Positions 52,916-62,122 of a stretch of 64,000 nucleotides of DNA are shown here, one piece after another; within the stretch, counting starts at the first letter, position 1; the number at the start of each line of letters is the position of its first letter. The translations under genes and the position numbers were made by a program. Below the pieces are notes generated by a model. The model ran no database searches. It was not told the origin of the DNA and saw nothing but the letters and a program-made list of their open reading frames with translations. The stretch comes from Terriglobales bacterium. GTDB lineage: Bacteria > Acidobacteriota > Terriglobia > Terriglobales > Acidobacteriaceae. The stretch covers positions 186,001 through 250,000 of the forward strand of contig DATMXP010000007.1 in NCBI GenBank assembly GCA_035561515.1, written 5' to 3'.

Positions 52916-53005
52916 TGGCGGAGAGAGAGGGATTCGAACCCCCGATAGAGTTTCCCCTATACACGCTTTCGAGGCGCGCGCCTTCAACCACTCGGCCATC
53001 TCTCC
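52916..53005 (-). tRNA. tRNA-Ser (CGA anticodon)
   Basis: On the minus strand the acceptor stem GGAGAGA (53005-52999) pairs with TCTCTCC (52926-52920), with encoded CCA at 52918-52916. The anticodon loop reads CTCGAAA, giving CGA. A long variable arm (TATAGGGGAAACTCTATC region) and the TTCGAATC T-loop confirm a class II serine tRNA. Length is 90 nt with CCA. Confidence 0.95.
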
Positions 53006-53107
53006 GCGCCACGGATTCGCTGGAGTGGCTGCCAGCTATCCGCAACAAAATTTCGCTTACACACAAACGGCGCTGCGAGAGCAGCACCGAATCTCTATGA
53101 TATCAAA

Positions 53108-53575
53108 TCACTCTGTGGACTTCCGTCGTTCGCGGAAGAATGCCTGCATCAATTCCATGGAACGGCCCGCCAGCACGCCTGAAGTCACCTCTACCGTGTG
53201 ATTCGATTTCGTGTGATTCAGCACGGAAAGGCCTGACCGCACCGCTCCTGCTTTCGGGTCATCGGCCCCGTAGACGAGCCTTCTGATGCGCGCGTGCGTG
53301 ATCGCCCCGGCACACATGGCACAGGGCTCAATGGTGACAAAAAGATCGCATTCGCCGAGCCGATAATTGCCGATGTTCTTTCCTGCATCGCGAAGTGCGA
53401 GCACTTCGGCGTGAGCGGTTGGATCGGAATCACTGATCGGCCGATTGCATCCACGGCCTACAATTTTGCCGTCGCACACCACCACTGCTCCCACAGGCAC
53501 TTCACCCAGGGCAGCCGCGCGTTGGGCTTCGCGAAGCGCCTCCTCCATCCAGAGTTCATCAGCCGGCAAATTCAT
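53108..53575 (-). CDS. tadA: tRNA adenosine(34) deaminase TadA
   Basis: About 155 residues from the ATG at 53575 (a GTG 15 bp upstream is possible). Zinc and catalytic residues are in TAHAEVLAL (HAE) and [12 protein letters not shown] (PCxxC). It converts the wobble adenosine of tRNA-Arg(ACG) to inosine. It lies about 100 bp from a tRNA-Ser gene on the same strand. Confidence 0.95.
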   Translation of the reverse strand: MNLPADELWMEEALREAQRAAALGEVPVGAVVVCDGKIVGRGCNRPISDSDPTAHAEVLALRDAGKNIGNYRLGECDLFVTIEPCAMCAGAITHARIRRLVYGADDPKAGAVRSGLSVLNHTKSNHTVEVTSGVLAGRSMELMQAFFRERRKSTE

Positions 53576-53699
53576 CGTTGGTGAAACCACTCAAGGAAAT
53601 GCTGCCGCATCGAACGGTGTTAAGGCTTCCGCCGCATACAGGGCATTCAGCAGGAAGTCTAAATCACTGACCCAATTCAGTGTCACTCATGGGGTTTCA

Positions 53700-54992
53700 A
53701 TGAAACATCTGCCGAACTTAGTAATCGTATTTGCACTGGCCGTACCGGTAGCTTTCGCCCAACAGGCGACGCCCGGCGCAGCTAACCAGAATTCCAGCGC
53801 GCAACAGCCAGGCATGCAGCAGCAGGGCACGTCGTCCACTGCACAGCCCGGCGCCACCGGCCAAACTGGCAACGGCACCAGCGGGACCATGCCGCAGACG
53901 GGCGCTTCCGCCGCACCTTCAGCTCAGAACAACGTTTCCGGCTGCCTGCAGCGCGGATTCGCCAGCTATCGCGTCTCCGACCCGGCCACCGGCAAGGTGT
54001 ACGAGCTTCGCGGTAACGGCGCAAATCTCAGTAACTCCGAAAACCACGTTGTCCAGATTCAAGGTCTTCCGGATCCTTCAGCCAGCCAGGGCAACGCCAC
54101 CATTCTTTACGTAGAAAAGCTTCAGGACACCGGCCAAGTTTGCGGCGCGTCTGGGCAGCAGGCGGCCGGGAATCAGCCCGTCACCGGTGAGACCGGCAAC
54201 AAAGGCACGCAGCAGAACGTAACCACCACCGCCACGTCTGGTGTCACACCTGGTGCCGAGACGCCAGCCGGGATGGGGCAGTCCGTAGGGGTCCAAGCAG
54301 GACAGGCCGCAACCCCGGGCGCGACGAGCTCTACTTCCAGCGCCAGTAGCAACTCCGGAACGGCACAGGCAGGATCGCAGGCGTCACAGCCGGGTGCGCC
54401 TCCTAGTATGCAGAGCCCAGGACAGTCTCCGGCAGAAGCGTCGAACAACGCCGCCGCAGCCAGCCAGACAGAAGTGGGCGCCCCCTCAGGTACGCTGGGC
54501 GTAGGGAACAACCAGCCGGCGAACACGCAGCAGGGCGGAACGTCGGGCGCGGCAACCGGTTCCACCACGGCTCAGCCTTCCGGCGGAATGGAAAACAAAG
54601 GTACGCCTCAGGCAGGTACGCCAAGCACTCCGGATACGTCTTCCGCGGGAAGTTCAGCGGCAGGATCCTCGACGGGGTCCCAATCTGGATCCATGTCCGG
54701 CATGCAAACGGATACCTCGCAGCAGTCCGGTTCACAAACGTCTACATCACAGGGAACCTCAAGCCAGTCCAGTTCGGCCAGCTCTCAGCCTGTCACGCAG
54801 ATTATGATCGGCTGCGTTGGTGAGGACGCAACTTCCTTTGTGAGCCTGGGGAAGACCTACACGTTGACGGGAAAAACCGACAAGCTTTCGTCGATGAAAA
54901 ACCATCGTGCGGAAGTGACGGCGGAACAGGAAGGCAACACGTTGAACGTTCAGTCGGCCCGTGACCTTGGTACGAGCTGTAGCGCGAAGTAA
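53700..54992 (+). CDS. Secreted low-complexity protein with two related small domains
   Basis: 430 residues from the ATG at 53700. A signal peptide (VIVFALAVPVAFAQ) is followed by a Gln/Ala/Gly/Ser/Thr linker. A compact domain at about 79-150 (VSGCLQRGFASY, KVYELRGNGANL, ILYVEK, QVCGA) precedes a disordered stretch of some 215 residues rich in Ser, Gln, Gly, Thr and Pro. A second, shorter domain at about 369-430 (MIGCVGEDATSF, KTYTLTGKTDKL, LNVQSA, TSCSAK) follows. Each domain starts with Gly-Cys and ends with a Cys (82/148 and 372/427), suggesting one disulfide each. It resembles small acidobacterial DUF5818-like secreted domains. The role is unknown. Confidence 0.75.
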   Translation: MKHLPNLVIVFALAVPVAFAQQATPGAANQNSSAQQPGMQQQGTSSTAQPGATGQTGNGTSGTMPQTGASAAPSAQNNVSGCLQRGFASYRVSDPATGKVYELRGNGANLSNSENHVVQIQGLPDPSASQGNATILYVEKLQDTGQVCGASGQQAAGNQPVTGETGNKGTQQNVTTTATSGVTPGAETPAGMGQSVGVQAGQAATPGATSSTSSASSNSGTAQAGSQASQPGAPPSMQSPGQSPAEASNNAAAASQTEVGAPSGTLGVGNNQPANTQQGGTSGAATGSTTAQPSGGMENKGTPQAGTPSTPDTSSAGSSAAGSSTGSQSGSMSGMQTDTSQQSGSQTSTSQGTSSQSSSASSQPVTQIMIGCVGEDATSFVSLGKTYTLTGKTDKLSSMKNHRAEVTAEQEGNTLNVQSARDLGTSCSAK

Positions 54993-55031
54993 CCCTTCGC
55001 GCTACACTATCCCCAAGTTCGAGTGGGGAAC

Positions 55032-55493
55032 ATGCGTATCAAACAGGCAATCAACCGTGTGTTGATGGTGGACCTGCTTAAGGGACTCTTGGTCACGTTC
55101 CGGTATCAGGATCCAAAAGAGATTTACACCGAACAGTATCCTCTGGAGAGGCCGCAGGTAGCCGAGCGCTACCGCGGCGCTCCACGCCTGAATGTGAACC
55201 CCGATAACCTGGAAACCCTCTGCATCGCGTGTGACCTGTGTGCGGTGGCCTGCCCGGAAAACCTCATCGTGGTCAGCTCCGTGCGCAATGAAAAGACGCG
55301 CCGGAAAGAGCTCACCAACTTCACCTACGACACGAGCCGTTGCATGTACTGCGGTCTGTGCGAAGATGCGTGTCCCACGGACGCGCTGGAGCTCACGCAG
55401 GACTTTGAGCTGGCGAACTATTCGCGCGAAGGCGCCATCCTGGACCGTAAAGCTCTGGAAGAAGGACCGGACCCCAACCGGTATTCGCGATAG
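55032..55493 (+). CDS. Second NuoI-like 2x[4Fe-4S] ferredoxin
   Basis: 153 residues from the ATG after GTGGGGAAC. The N terminus (INRVLMVDLLKGLLVTFRYQ) is amphipathic, as in NuoI. The cluster motifs are CIACDLCAVACPENLI and CMYCGLCEDACPTDAL, and RYRGAPRLNVNPDN precedes them as in Complex I subunit I. It is clearly homologous to the 48115-48636 gene but diverged. The other Complex I subunits are absent, so this is either a dispersed subunit of a second complex or a stand-alone ferredoxin. It ends 2 bp from the MscS gene's stop. Confidence 0.88.
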   Translation: MRIKQAINRVLMVDLLKGLLVTFRYQDPKEIYTEQYPLERPQVAERYRGAPRLNVNPDNLETLCIACDLCAVACPENLIVVSSVRNEKTRRKELTNFTYDTSRCMYCGLCEDACPTDALELTQDFELANYSREGAILDRKALEEGPDPNRYSR

Positions 55494-55495
55494 CG

Positions 55496-57325
55496 CTAGT
55501 TGTTCATGGCGGACGCGCGCTGCCTCTGTTGCAAAAGCTCGACGATGCTCTGGTACAGCCGGCTGCGAAGGTCATAACGCTGGTTTGCGCGAGTGATGTA
55601 TCGCACGTTCAGGATCACGCCCTGGGCGGTGGGTCGCATGTCGATGTTCGGCTCCGCGGAGAACGGCTGTACACCGTAACGATGCGTGACTCGCTGCCAC
55701 TCGTTCTCTGCCTGACGGGTGCTTTCCGCGGTGGCTTCGATCACGATATTGCGAATCGAGTCCACCACTTCCTGCGGGTCCTGCCCGTTGGGCACCAGCA
55801 CTTCCAGTGTGTCCCACAGCCACTGGCCAACGGTCGAGAAGTTGAAGAAATGACGCTCGATCGCGAAGCTATTTACGAACGTTACGCGGCGTCCGGTTGG
55901 GTGGCCAGGATCGGCGAAGTTACCCGTCTCGAGTAAGACCGTTCGGAACAGTCCGATCTCCGCCACCTCGCCGCTGATCCCGTTGATCTCCACCCAATCA
56001 CCCACTCGGATGCCGTTGCGGCCCATGATCACGAACCAGCCGAGGAAGGCAATAATGAAGTCCTTAAGCGCGACGGTAAGGCCTGCGGTGGCGAGTCCGA
56101 TGATCGTCGTGAGTTCTTTGGGTGATCCGAAGATTGCCAGCAGGATCGCCAGAAAACAAACAAACCGCACCGCGAAGCGTGACAGCATCCGCATCGTCAC
56201 GACTTTGCGCCGGTCCGCTTTCGAACGGCTCAGGTAACGGTCGATGCCGATCTCAGCCAGCACCATCAGGATGACCAGTACCAACAGGTATAAAACGGAT
56301 TTCAGAATGCCATGCCAAACCGCGACTTGCCGCGCCGACAGAAGATTGATCCAGCTTCCGTATGTCTGCGAGAGCTGCTGCTGGGCGTTCTCACGGCGGT
56401 CATAATCCGCAATCAGCGTGCGCTGTTCGGAAATGCGGGCCAGTTCGGCCAGTCTCGCGGCGACCTGTGCCTTGTCTTTAGGATCTGCGCTCCCGAGCTG
56501 ACCAGGCGCCTGAATTTTCTTGGCTACGTCCTCGCGTCTGGCTTGTAGCGTCTTCGCGGTTGTCGCTGCTGTTTGCTGCGCCGCCTCCAATTGCGACCGC
56601 TTACTTCGCAGCGACTTCAGAAGGCGCGTCTGTTCTACAAGGTTTGAGGGCACCGAGAACATCGGAAGACGTCCAGCAGTAACCGGCTGCTCCGCAGCAG
56701 CCGTGTGGTAGGAAGCTTTATGCGCTTCCAGCAGACGGCGTACTCGCGTCTCCGGGTCGTCGGAAGCGCGAGCCAAGTCTCGCTTCGCATCCTCGAGTTC
56801 TTCAGCGTGAAGCGTCAGTTGGGCGCCCACCAGGTCCATCTCTCGCTGGGTCGCTTCAATGTCTTTGGATTTTCCTGAATTGATATCGGCGCTTAGCTCA
56901 ATGACGCGCAGGTTTCCTGCTTTAACGTCATCTTCGAGTTGGCGAATGCGCGCGCGAAGTTCCTTGCTTTGCTCGGAAGGAGGTGCCGGGTTGAGTTGCG
57001 CTTCACGCAGGGCAGTCGTGTACGCGAGGTCAAGTTCGTCATCGGCGCCCTGGAGGGCTTCGCGCGCCAGGCGTTCTTCGTCGCGCGTCTCTGCCAATCG
57101 AGCGAGTTGGCGGGCCGCCTCAAATGATCGCTGACTGGCCCATACCTGCTGTATGGCGGGATTCCTGCTTCGCTGCCATGCAAGAGTCGTGTTCTGGTCC
57201 GACTTGGATGTGTACCAAATGCCGGCCGTGACCGCGCCTGCCACGATCAACAGGCCAACCAGAACGAATGTGCGAACTCGACTGTGCATTCGATGCTCCG
57301 CCTTAGCGGACTGTGCAAAGCTCAT
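55496..57325 (-). CDS. Mechanosensitive channel of the MscS family with large periplasmic coiled coil
   Basis: 609 residues. An N-terminal membrane segment (TFVLVGLLIVAGAVTAGIWY) leads into a long coiled-coil and helical domain (about residues 45-310, with repeated Glu/Arg/Gln heptads). Several membrane segments follow (about 325-430; the pore helix region is near TTIIGLATAGLTVALKDFIIAFLGW). Then come the MscS beta domain (GDWVEINGISGEVAEIGLFRTVL) and an alpha-beta C-terminal domain. It releases solutes on membrane tension. The long N-terminal domain is a MscK-like trait. Confidence 0.9.
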   Translation of the reverse strand: MSFAQSAKAEHRMHSRVRTFVLVGLLIVAGAVTAGIWYTSKSDQNTTLAWQRSRNPAIQQVWASQRSFEAARQLARLAETRDEERLAREALQGADDELDLAYTTALREAQLNPAPPSEQSKELRARIRQLEDDVKAGNLRVIELSADINSGKSKDIEATQREMDLVGAQLTLHAEELEDAKRDLARASDDPETRVRRLLEAHKASYHTAAAEQPVTAGRLPMFSVPSNLVEQTRLLKSLRSKRSQLEAAQQTAATTAKTLQARREDVAKKIQAPGQLGSADPKDKAQVAARLAELARISEQRTLIADYDRRENAQQQLSQTYGSWINLLSARQVAVWHGILKSVLYLLVLVILMVLAEIGIDRYLSRSKADRRKVVTMRMLSRFAVRFVCFLAILLAIFGSPKELTTIIGLATAGLTVALKDFIIAFLGWFVIMGRNGIRVGDWVEINGISGEVAEIGLFRTVLLETGNFADPGHPTGRRVTFVNSFAIERHFFNFSTVGQWLWDTLEVLVPNGQDPQEVVDSIRNIVIEATAESTRQAENEWQRVTHRYGVQPFSAEPNIDMRPTAQGVILNVRYITRANQRYDLRSRLYQSIVELLQQRQRASAMNN

Positions 57326-57358
57326 GCTAGCACGCTGAAGGGCAAGGTAATTTGAGGA

Positions 57359-57766
57359 TTACTTGCTCGGCTGGCGGTGTTCCGGCGGTTTCGTGGGATG
57401 AGGATGCCGCTGAAGTAGGAGAGCCTTCAAGCGCTCTGCCAGTCGCAGGGATTCGCCGCCCTTCGTGATCAGCGCATCAGCCCCGCTTCGCCGCCATTCA
57501 ACCGGCGGCACAGGAAAAGCGGTCAGAATTACCCGAAGCGGAATATGCTCGCACCGCCCGGCCGCGCGCACCACTTCGTATCCCGCAAGAGGAGTTTCCA
57601 TTCGCAGGTCGGTAACGACGACGTCGAACAATTCCTGCCGCAGAACCTTAATCGCTTCCGATGCCGAACTGGCAACACTTACCGAAAAGTCGGCCATTTC
57701 CAGCACTGTTTTCAGGAGCCGGAGGATAGGTTCTTCGTCGTCCACCAATAGCACTTGGTACTTCAT
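57359..57766 (-). CDS. Single-domain response regulator (REC only)
   Basis: 135 residues from the ATG overlapping the preceding gene's stop (TGATG). The acidic pair is Asp9/Asp10, phosphoacceptor Asp53 (in VTDLRM), Thr82 in LTAF and Lys102 in ITKGG. There is no output domain; the C-terminal tail is basic and proline-rich (HPTKPPEHRQPSK). It is paired with a kinase-less membrane histidine protein. It presumably passes signals by protein contact or as part of a phosphorelay. Confidence 0.88.
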   Translation of the reverse strand: MKYQVLLVDDEEPILRLLKTVLEMADFSVSVASSASEAIKVLRQELFDVVVTDLRMETPLAGYEVVRAAGRCEHIPLRVILTAFPVPPVEWRRSGADALITKGGESLRLAERLKALLLQRHPHPTKPPEHRQPSK

Positions 57767-58206
57767 CAAGCCCCTGTCGTGACCGCTTCGCTCCGGTCAA
57801 GACTGTAATCCGTCCTGCCGGAAAGAGCGTCTGCCGTTGCGTCTTTGAGTGCAATGTTGATGCGTTCCACTGCGTCGTTCGCCGTCTTGATTGCTTCAAG
57901 ATCGCCGACTTTTTGAACTGCAAGGCAAACCGGAAACACGGCATTCCTTACGTGATGATTCAATTCGGCCACAATCGCCGCGCGTTCCATGGCGGTGCGG
58001 TAGTGAACTTCTTCCTGCCGGAGTTGGATGGCAAGGCAAACGATGATTGTCGTCAATCCCGCGATCATGTCGCCGATGCCGATATGCAGCAACTGCGCGT
58101 TGTCGCGGGGAAGTGTGGCAAGGTGTACAGCTATCGTGATTAGGGAAACAATGAAGCCGCAGGAGACAGCCAGCCGGATTTTGGCGCTATTTCGTGTCTT
58201 CGCCAT
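57766..58206 (-). CDS. Membrane protein with a lone DHp-like histidine motif (truncated kinase)
   Basis: 146 residues. Two membrane segments (about residues 12-32 and 42-62) lead into a helix with AELNHHVRNAVFPVCLAVQ, which matches the phospho-acceptor motif of HisKA/HWE-type kinases (ELNHxVRN), with His84 as the candidate site. No ATPase domain follows; the protein stops about 50 residues later. It is fused by overlap to a REC-only regulator. It may be a phosphotransfer intermediate, or a kinase that lost its catalytic half. Confidence 0.7.
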   Translation of the reverse strand: MAKTRNSAKIRLAVSCGFIVSLITIAVHLATLPRDNAQLLHIGIGDMIAGLTTIIVCLAIQLRQEEVHYRTAMERAAIVAELNHHVRNAVFPVCLAVQKVGDLEAIKTANDAVERINIALKDATADALSGRTDYSLDRSEAVTTGA

Positions 58207-58389
58207 GTAAGGTCACCGCAGGTAACAGGTTACGGGCCAACGTGCAAACGCTCAATGAGAGCTTTCACTTAGCCCATCAAGCCAAGGCTTGCAGTTCCTA
58301 AAAAATAAGACATGATACGCGCCGAAGCACGTTACTCAGTGGCGTGCCGTAATCCTATGCGTTTGATCTTCGGGAAGCAACCAAGGTGA

Positions 58390-58425
58390 GAAAGAAAAGA
58401 CCGCCGGTATTAACTGCCGGCGGTC
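58390..58425 (-). terminator. Rho-independent terminator after the fibronectin-type gene
   Basis: On the minus strand GACCGCCGG (58425-58417) pairs with CCGGCGGTC (58407-58399), followed by TTTTCTTTC. The perfect 9-bp GC-rich stem with T-rich tail sits about 10 bp after the gene's stop codon. Confidence 0.9.
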
Positions 58426-58434
58426 GATTTACAA

Positions 58435-59481
58435 CTACCGCTGATCCGCGCTGGCCTGCTGCCCCTGAGCGGCGGTGGTGAAGGGAACTGTCTGCGATTC
58501 GGCCTTCTGCCCTGGAGCATTCTTGCCCTGTGCCGACTGGACCTGCACATAGTACTGGGTGCTGGGCTTCAGGTTCTTCAATTCCACGCGATGCGTCGTC
58601 GCGCCCCACGGTTCTTGCGCAGTCTGGCTGAGGTTATTCGGATCCGTTCCATACTTCACGATCGTGCTGGACGGACGGTCCGTCGAGAACGCTACAACGG
58701 CGCTCGTATCGGCAACGTGCTCAATCACCGGCCCGTTGGTGATGCGGAAGTTCTTGTTACCCGCCGATGCCGACTGATTCCCCCCACGCGTCGTGAACGA
58801 CTGCGTCTGCGTTTCAGCGCGCTGACCCGGTGCGTTCAGGCCCTGCGCCGACTGGACCTCGAAGTAGTACTGCGTACCCGGCTCCAGGTTGTTCAGCTTC
58901 ACGCGGTGCGTCGTCGCGCCCCAAGGTTCCTGCGCCGTCTTGTCGAGATTGTTGGCGTCCTTGCCGTACTTCACGATCGAACTGGAAGGACGGTCGGTGG
59001 ACCATGCAATCATCGCCGAGTGTTCACTCACGCCTTCGATATTCGGACCATTGGTGATCTTGAACTGGTTCTTGTCCTGGTTGGAGGCGTTATTCGAACC
59101 GGAATTGCTATTGCTCGCCGATTGGTTCTGAGTGTTGAACTGGCTGATTGCACTCAGCGCACCTGTTCCGGTGCCCGCGCCTTGGCCCGAGGTGACCTGG
59201 TAGTAATAGGTCTTGTTCGGTTCCAGGTTCTTCAGCGTGACGCGATGCGTCAATCCGCCCCATGGCGCTTGCGCAGTTTTATCGAGATTGTTACGGTCCG
59301 TTCCATACTTCACAACCGTGCTTGCGGAAACGTTAGTGGACCACGCAACGATGGCACTGTCCCCCGACGTGCTTTCCACCGTCGGTCCCTTTGTGATCTT
59401 CACGTCCTGGCTCTGGGCCAGGGCGAATGTTGCCATCAGTAGCAGCGTTCCCAACACGATCACTATCTGTCGAGTTTTCAT
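58435..59481 (-). CDS. Secreted protein with three fibronectin type III-like repeats
   Basis: 348 residues from the ATG after GAAGGAGCC (a start 15 bp upstream would precede the signal peptide). The signal peptide ends near MATFALAQ. Three tandem beta-sandwich repeats of about 90 residues share ITKGP/ITNGP, AIVAWSTN-like, VVKYGTD and TAQEPWGATTHRV, ending LKNLEPNKTYYYQV or similar. Short linkers rich in Ser, Asn, Gly and Gln join them. They look like the metallophosphoesterase-associated FN3 domains, but no phosphatase domain is present. Repeats two and three are the most alike, so duplication was recent. Confidence 0.85.
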   Translation of the reverse strand: MKTRQIVIVLGTLLLMATFALAQSQDVKITKGPTVESTSGDSAIVAWSTNVSASTVVKYGTDRNNLDKTAQAPWGGLTHRVTLKNLEPNKTYYYQVTSGQGAGTGTGALSAISQFNTQNQSASNSNSGSNNASNQDKNQFKITNGPNIEGVSEHSAMIAWSTDRPSSSIVKYGKDANNLDKTAQEPWGATTHRVKLNNLEPGTQYYFEVQSAQGLNAPGQRAETQTQSFTTRGGNQSASAGNKNFRITNGPVIEHVADTSAVVAFSTDRPSSTIVKYGTDPNNLSQTAQEPWGATTHRVELKNLKPSTQYYVQVQSAQGKNAPGQKAESQTVPFTTAAQGQQASADQR

Positions 59482-59615
59482 GTTCGGCTCCTTCATGCAA
59501 ATGCGAAATTCAGATTCCCTCTCGGACTAAGGGCGCGTTTTTCAGATAGATGCGGCTATTTCAGGGCGAGTGGTCGCGAGGGGAATGGTTACAATACGTG
59601 ACTCAGGTGACGTTC

Positions 59616-61664
59616 ATGGGTCAGAGCCGGATTCTGAAGCTAGTTCTTTGGACGGGAATTGCTTCCCTGGGCGCTTTTGCCTTGGCGACCATCGCGTTAC
59701 GCCGGGGCGAGCACATCAGTGGCATGTGGTTGGTGGTAGCTGCCCTGTGCAGCTACGCGATCGGGTACCGCTTCTACAGCCGCTTCATTGCCCTCAAGGT
59801 GTTGCTGCTCGATCCCCGTCGAGCCACTCCGGCCGAGCGCCTCGAAGACGGCCGCGATTTCGTTCCCACCAACAAGTGGGTAGTTTTCGGACATCATTTC
59901 GCCGCCATCGCCGGCCCCGGCCCGCTGCTCGGACCCGTTCTCGCCGCCCAGCTCGGATACCTTCCCGGCACCATCTGGATCCTTGCCGGTGCCGTCCTCG
60001 GCGGATGCGTTCAGGATTTCGTCATCCTCGCCTTTTCCGTTCGTCGTGACGGCAAGTCTCTCGGGCAGATGGCGCGGGAAGAGATCGGCACCCTCGGCGG
60101 AACTGTCGCCTTCCTTGCTGTGATCAGCATCATCGTCATCCTGTTGGCGGCGTGCGCGCTTGTCGTAGTGAATGCCCTCAAATCCAGCCCGTGGGGATTC
60201 TTCACCATCGCGATGACCATGCCCATCGCCATCCTGATGGGCTTCTATCTCCGCCGGATCCGTCCCGGCAAAGTCCTCGAATGTTCGCTGCTCGGCTTCG
60301 TCCTGCTGCTGATTTCGATCTGGGCCGGCCAGTGGATTAGCCACTCACCCGTTTGGGGACCGATCTTCACCTTCGGTGGCCCGGCGCTTGCCCTGATGAT
60401 CATCGCCTACGGCTTCGCCGCTTCGGCGCTTCCTGTATGGCTGCTTCTTGCTCCGCGTGATTACCTCAGCACCTTCGTGAAGCTTGGCACCATCGCTATC
60501 CTCGCCATCGGCATCGTCGTCACCCGCCCCACGCTCCAGATGCCCGCACTCACGCGCTTCATCGACGGCACCGGTCCCGTCTTCGCCGGCAGTGTATTCC
60601 CGTTCGCGTTTATCACCATTGCCTGCGGCGCGGTCAGCGGATTTCACGCGCTCATCTCCAGCGGAACCACGCCCAAGCTCATCTCCCGCGAAACCGAAAC
60701 GCGTATGGTCGGATACGGCGGCATGATGGCCGAATCCTTCGTCGCCATTATGGCGATGATCGCCGCGTGCTCACTCCAGCCCGGAACCTATTTCGCCATC
60801 AACAGCCCGGCCGGCATCGTTGGTTCGTCCGCCATCGATGCCGCCGCCAAAATCAGCTCCTGGGGATTCCCAGTCACCGCCACCGAACTTGAAGGCCTCG
60901 CCAAATCCGTCGGCGAGCAGACGCTCCTCAACCGCACCGGTGGCGCACCGGCATTCGCCGTCGGCATGGCACACATCTTCGCCCGCTCGCTTGGTGGCGA
61001 CGCCGTCATGGCCCTTTGGTATCACTTCGCGCTGATGTTCGAAGGACTATTCATCCTCACCGTCATCGACGCCGGCACGCGCGTCGGTCGCTTCCTCCTT
61101 CAGGACGCCCTCGGTCACGTCTGGAAACCGCTCGGCAAGACCAGCTCCTATCCGAGCATCATCTTCACCAGCGCGCTCGTGGTCGCCATGTGGGGATGGT
61201 TCCTCTGGCAGGGAATTCACGACCCGCTCGGCGGTATCAATTCGCTCTGGCCTCTCTTCGGAATCGCCAACCAGTTGCTCGCCACCGTCGCACTCTGTGT
61301 CGCCACTACCATCCTCATCAAGAGTGGACGCCTGAAGTACGTCTTCGTCACGTTCGTTCCCATGATCTGGCTGGTCTTGGTTACCTTCACGGCAGGGTTA
61401 CAGAAGATCTTCCACCCGAATCCGCGTATCGGCTTCCTCTCGCACGCCGAACAATTAAGCTCGCAGCACTTGCCGAACGCGGCGCAACTCATCTTCAATG
61501 ATCGTCTCGACGCCGCCGTCACCGGTGTCCTGCTCGTGCTCGTCGGACTCATGCTCGCCCAGTCGCTCGTCGAATGGGGGCGCGTCCTCTCCGGACGCAA
61601 GCAGGCCGTCACCCGCGAGACGCCGTTTGTCTCCAGTCGCTACGCGGCCGAGGAGGCCCTATGA
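59616..61664 (+). CDS. cstA: Carbon starvation protein CstA (pyruvate/peptide transporter family)
   Basis: 682 residues from ATG 59616 after CAGGTGA; the longer frame to 59550 adds an unlikely leader. Numerous membrane segments run throughout. [22 protein letters not shown] and [21 protein letters not shown] are the CstA signature, and SGTTPKLI plus the later [15 protein letters not shown] close the conserved core. Family members import pyruvate or peptides. It overlaps the YbdD-like gene by 4 bp (ATGA). Confidence 0.93.
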   Translation: MGQSRILKLVLWTGIASLGAFALATIALRRGEHISGMWLVVAALCSYAIGYRFYSRFIALKVLLLDPRRATPAERLEDGRDFVPTNKWVVFGHHFAAIAGPGPLLGPVLAAQLGYLPGTIWILAGAVLGGCVQDFVILAFSVRRDGKSLGQMAREEIGTLGGTVAFLAVISIIVILLAACALVVVNALKSSPWGFFTIAMTMPIAILMGFYLRRIRPGKVLECSLLGFVLLLISIWAGQWISHSPVWGPIFTFGGPALALMIIAYGFAASALPVWLLLAPRDYLSTFVKLGTIAILAIGIVVTRPTLQMPALTRFIDGTGPVFAGSVFPFAFITIACGAVSGFHALISSGTTPKLISRETETRMVGYGGMMAESFVAIMAMIAACSLQPGTYFAINSPAGIVGSSAIDAAAKISSWGFPVTATELEGLAKSVGEQTLLNRTGGAPAFAVGMAHIFARSLGGDAVMALWYHFALMFEGLFILTVIDAGTRVGRFLLQDALGHVWKPLGKTSSYPSIIFTSALVVAMWGWFLWQGIHDPLGGINSLWPLFGIANQLLATVALCVATTILIKSGRLKYVFVTFVPMIWLVLVTFTAGLQKIFHPNPRIGFLSHAEQLSSQHLPNAAQLIFNDRLDAAVTGVLLVLVGLMLAQSLVEWGRVLSGRKQAVTRETPFVSSRYAAEEAL

Positions 61665-61828
61665 CCACCACGCTCCGATTGTTCTGGGCTGCCTTGCGCG
61701 AAATCTTCGACGAAGCCGCCTACGAGCGCTTTCTCCAGCGCACCGGCGAACCGCGCTCGCGCGAATCTTTCGCGGCATTTTTGGAAGCGTCAAAAGCAGG
61801 CAGGGAAAGAAAAGTGCGTTGTTGCTGA
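61661..61828 (+). CDS. YbdD/YjiX-family small protein
   Basis: 55 residues. The start overlaps the cstA stop (ATGA), as in the E. coli cstA-ybdD and btsT-yjiX pairs. The pattern [19 protein letters not shown] and [14 protein letters not shown] is typical of the family. The C terminus ends in Cys-Cys. It is required for transporter function in characterised relatives, so a partner role with CstA is likely. Confidence 0.88.
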   Translation: MTTTLRLFWAALREIFDEAAYERFLQRTGEPRSRESFAAFLEASKAGRERKVRCC

Positions 61829-61856
61829 CCCCGCGGCGGGAGGAACACCACGCGCG

Positions 61857-62036
61857 TTACGCGAAGTGTTCCTTCACCTGCTGAGGCGAGCGGGGGATAT
61901 CGGACTCAGGTTTACGCTCCGGAAGCAAAACCTTCGCGTCGTCCACGGCCGCCAGGATCACCACTAGCGCAGAGCCGATTATGCCGAAGAGAAACAAGCC
62001 CTCCAGCACGTACGCGAATATTTTGATGAGCATCAT
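61857..62036 (-). CDS. Short membrane protein next to the KdpDE-like system
   Basis: 59 residues, too short for a typical ORF caller. The frame starts ATGATG after CAGGTAGG and encodes one strong membrane segment (IFAYVLEGLFLFGIIGSALV) followed by a charged tail (AVDDAKVLLPERKPESD) ending VKEHFA. It lies 86 bp downstream of the response regulator on the same strand and converges with the CstA-YbdD unit. The single-segment shape recalls KdpF-like or small transporter-associated proteins, but no family was recognised. Confidence 0.55.
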   Translation of the reverse strand: MMLIKIFAYVLEGLFLFGIIGSALVVILAAVDDAKVLLPERKPESDIPRSPQQVKEHFA

Positions 62037-62122
62037 GCCGCGCCTACCTGAAATCAGCCTAATTGCTTTCGGCCGGCGCAGCGTAAGAGGTTTATAAGGA
62101 AACCGTTAAATCATCGTAAAAT

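Noticed and set aside
61661..61828. Selenocysteine or frameshift at the Cys-Cys end of the YbdD-like protein
   Set aside because: The TGA after Cys-Cys is not followed by a hairpin that I could recognise as SECIS, and the protein has normal family length.
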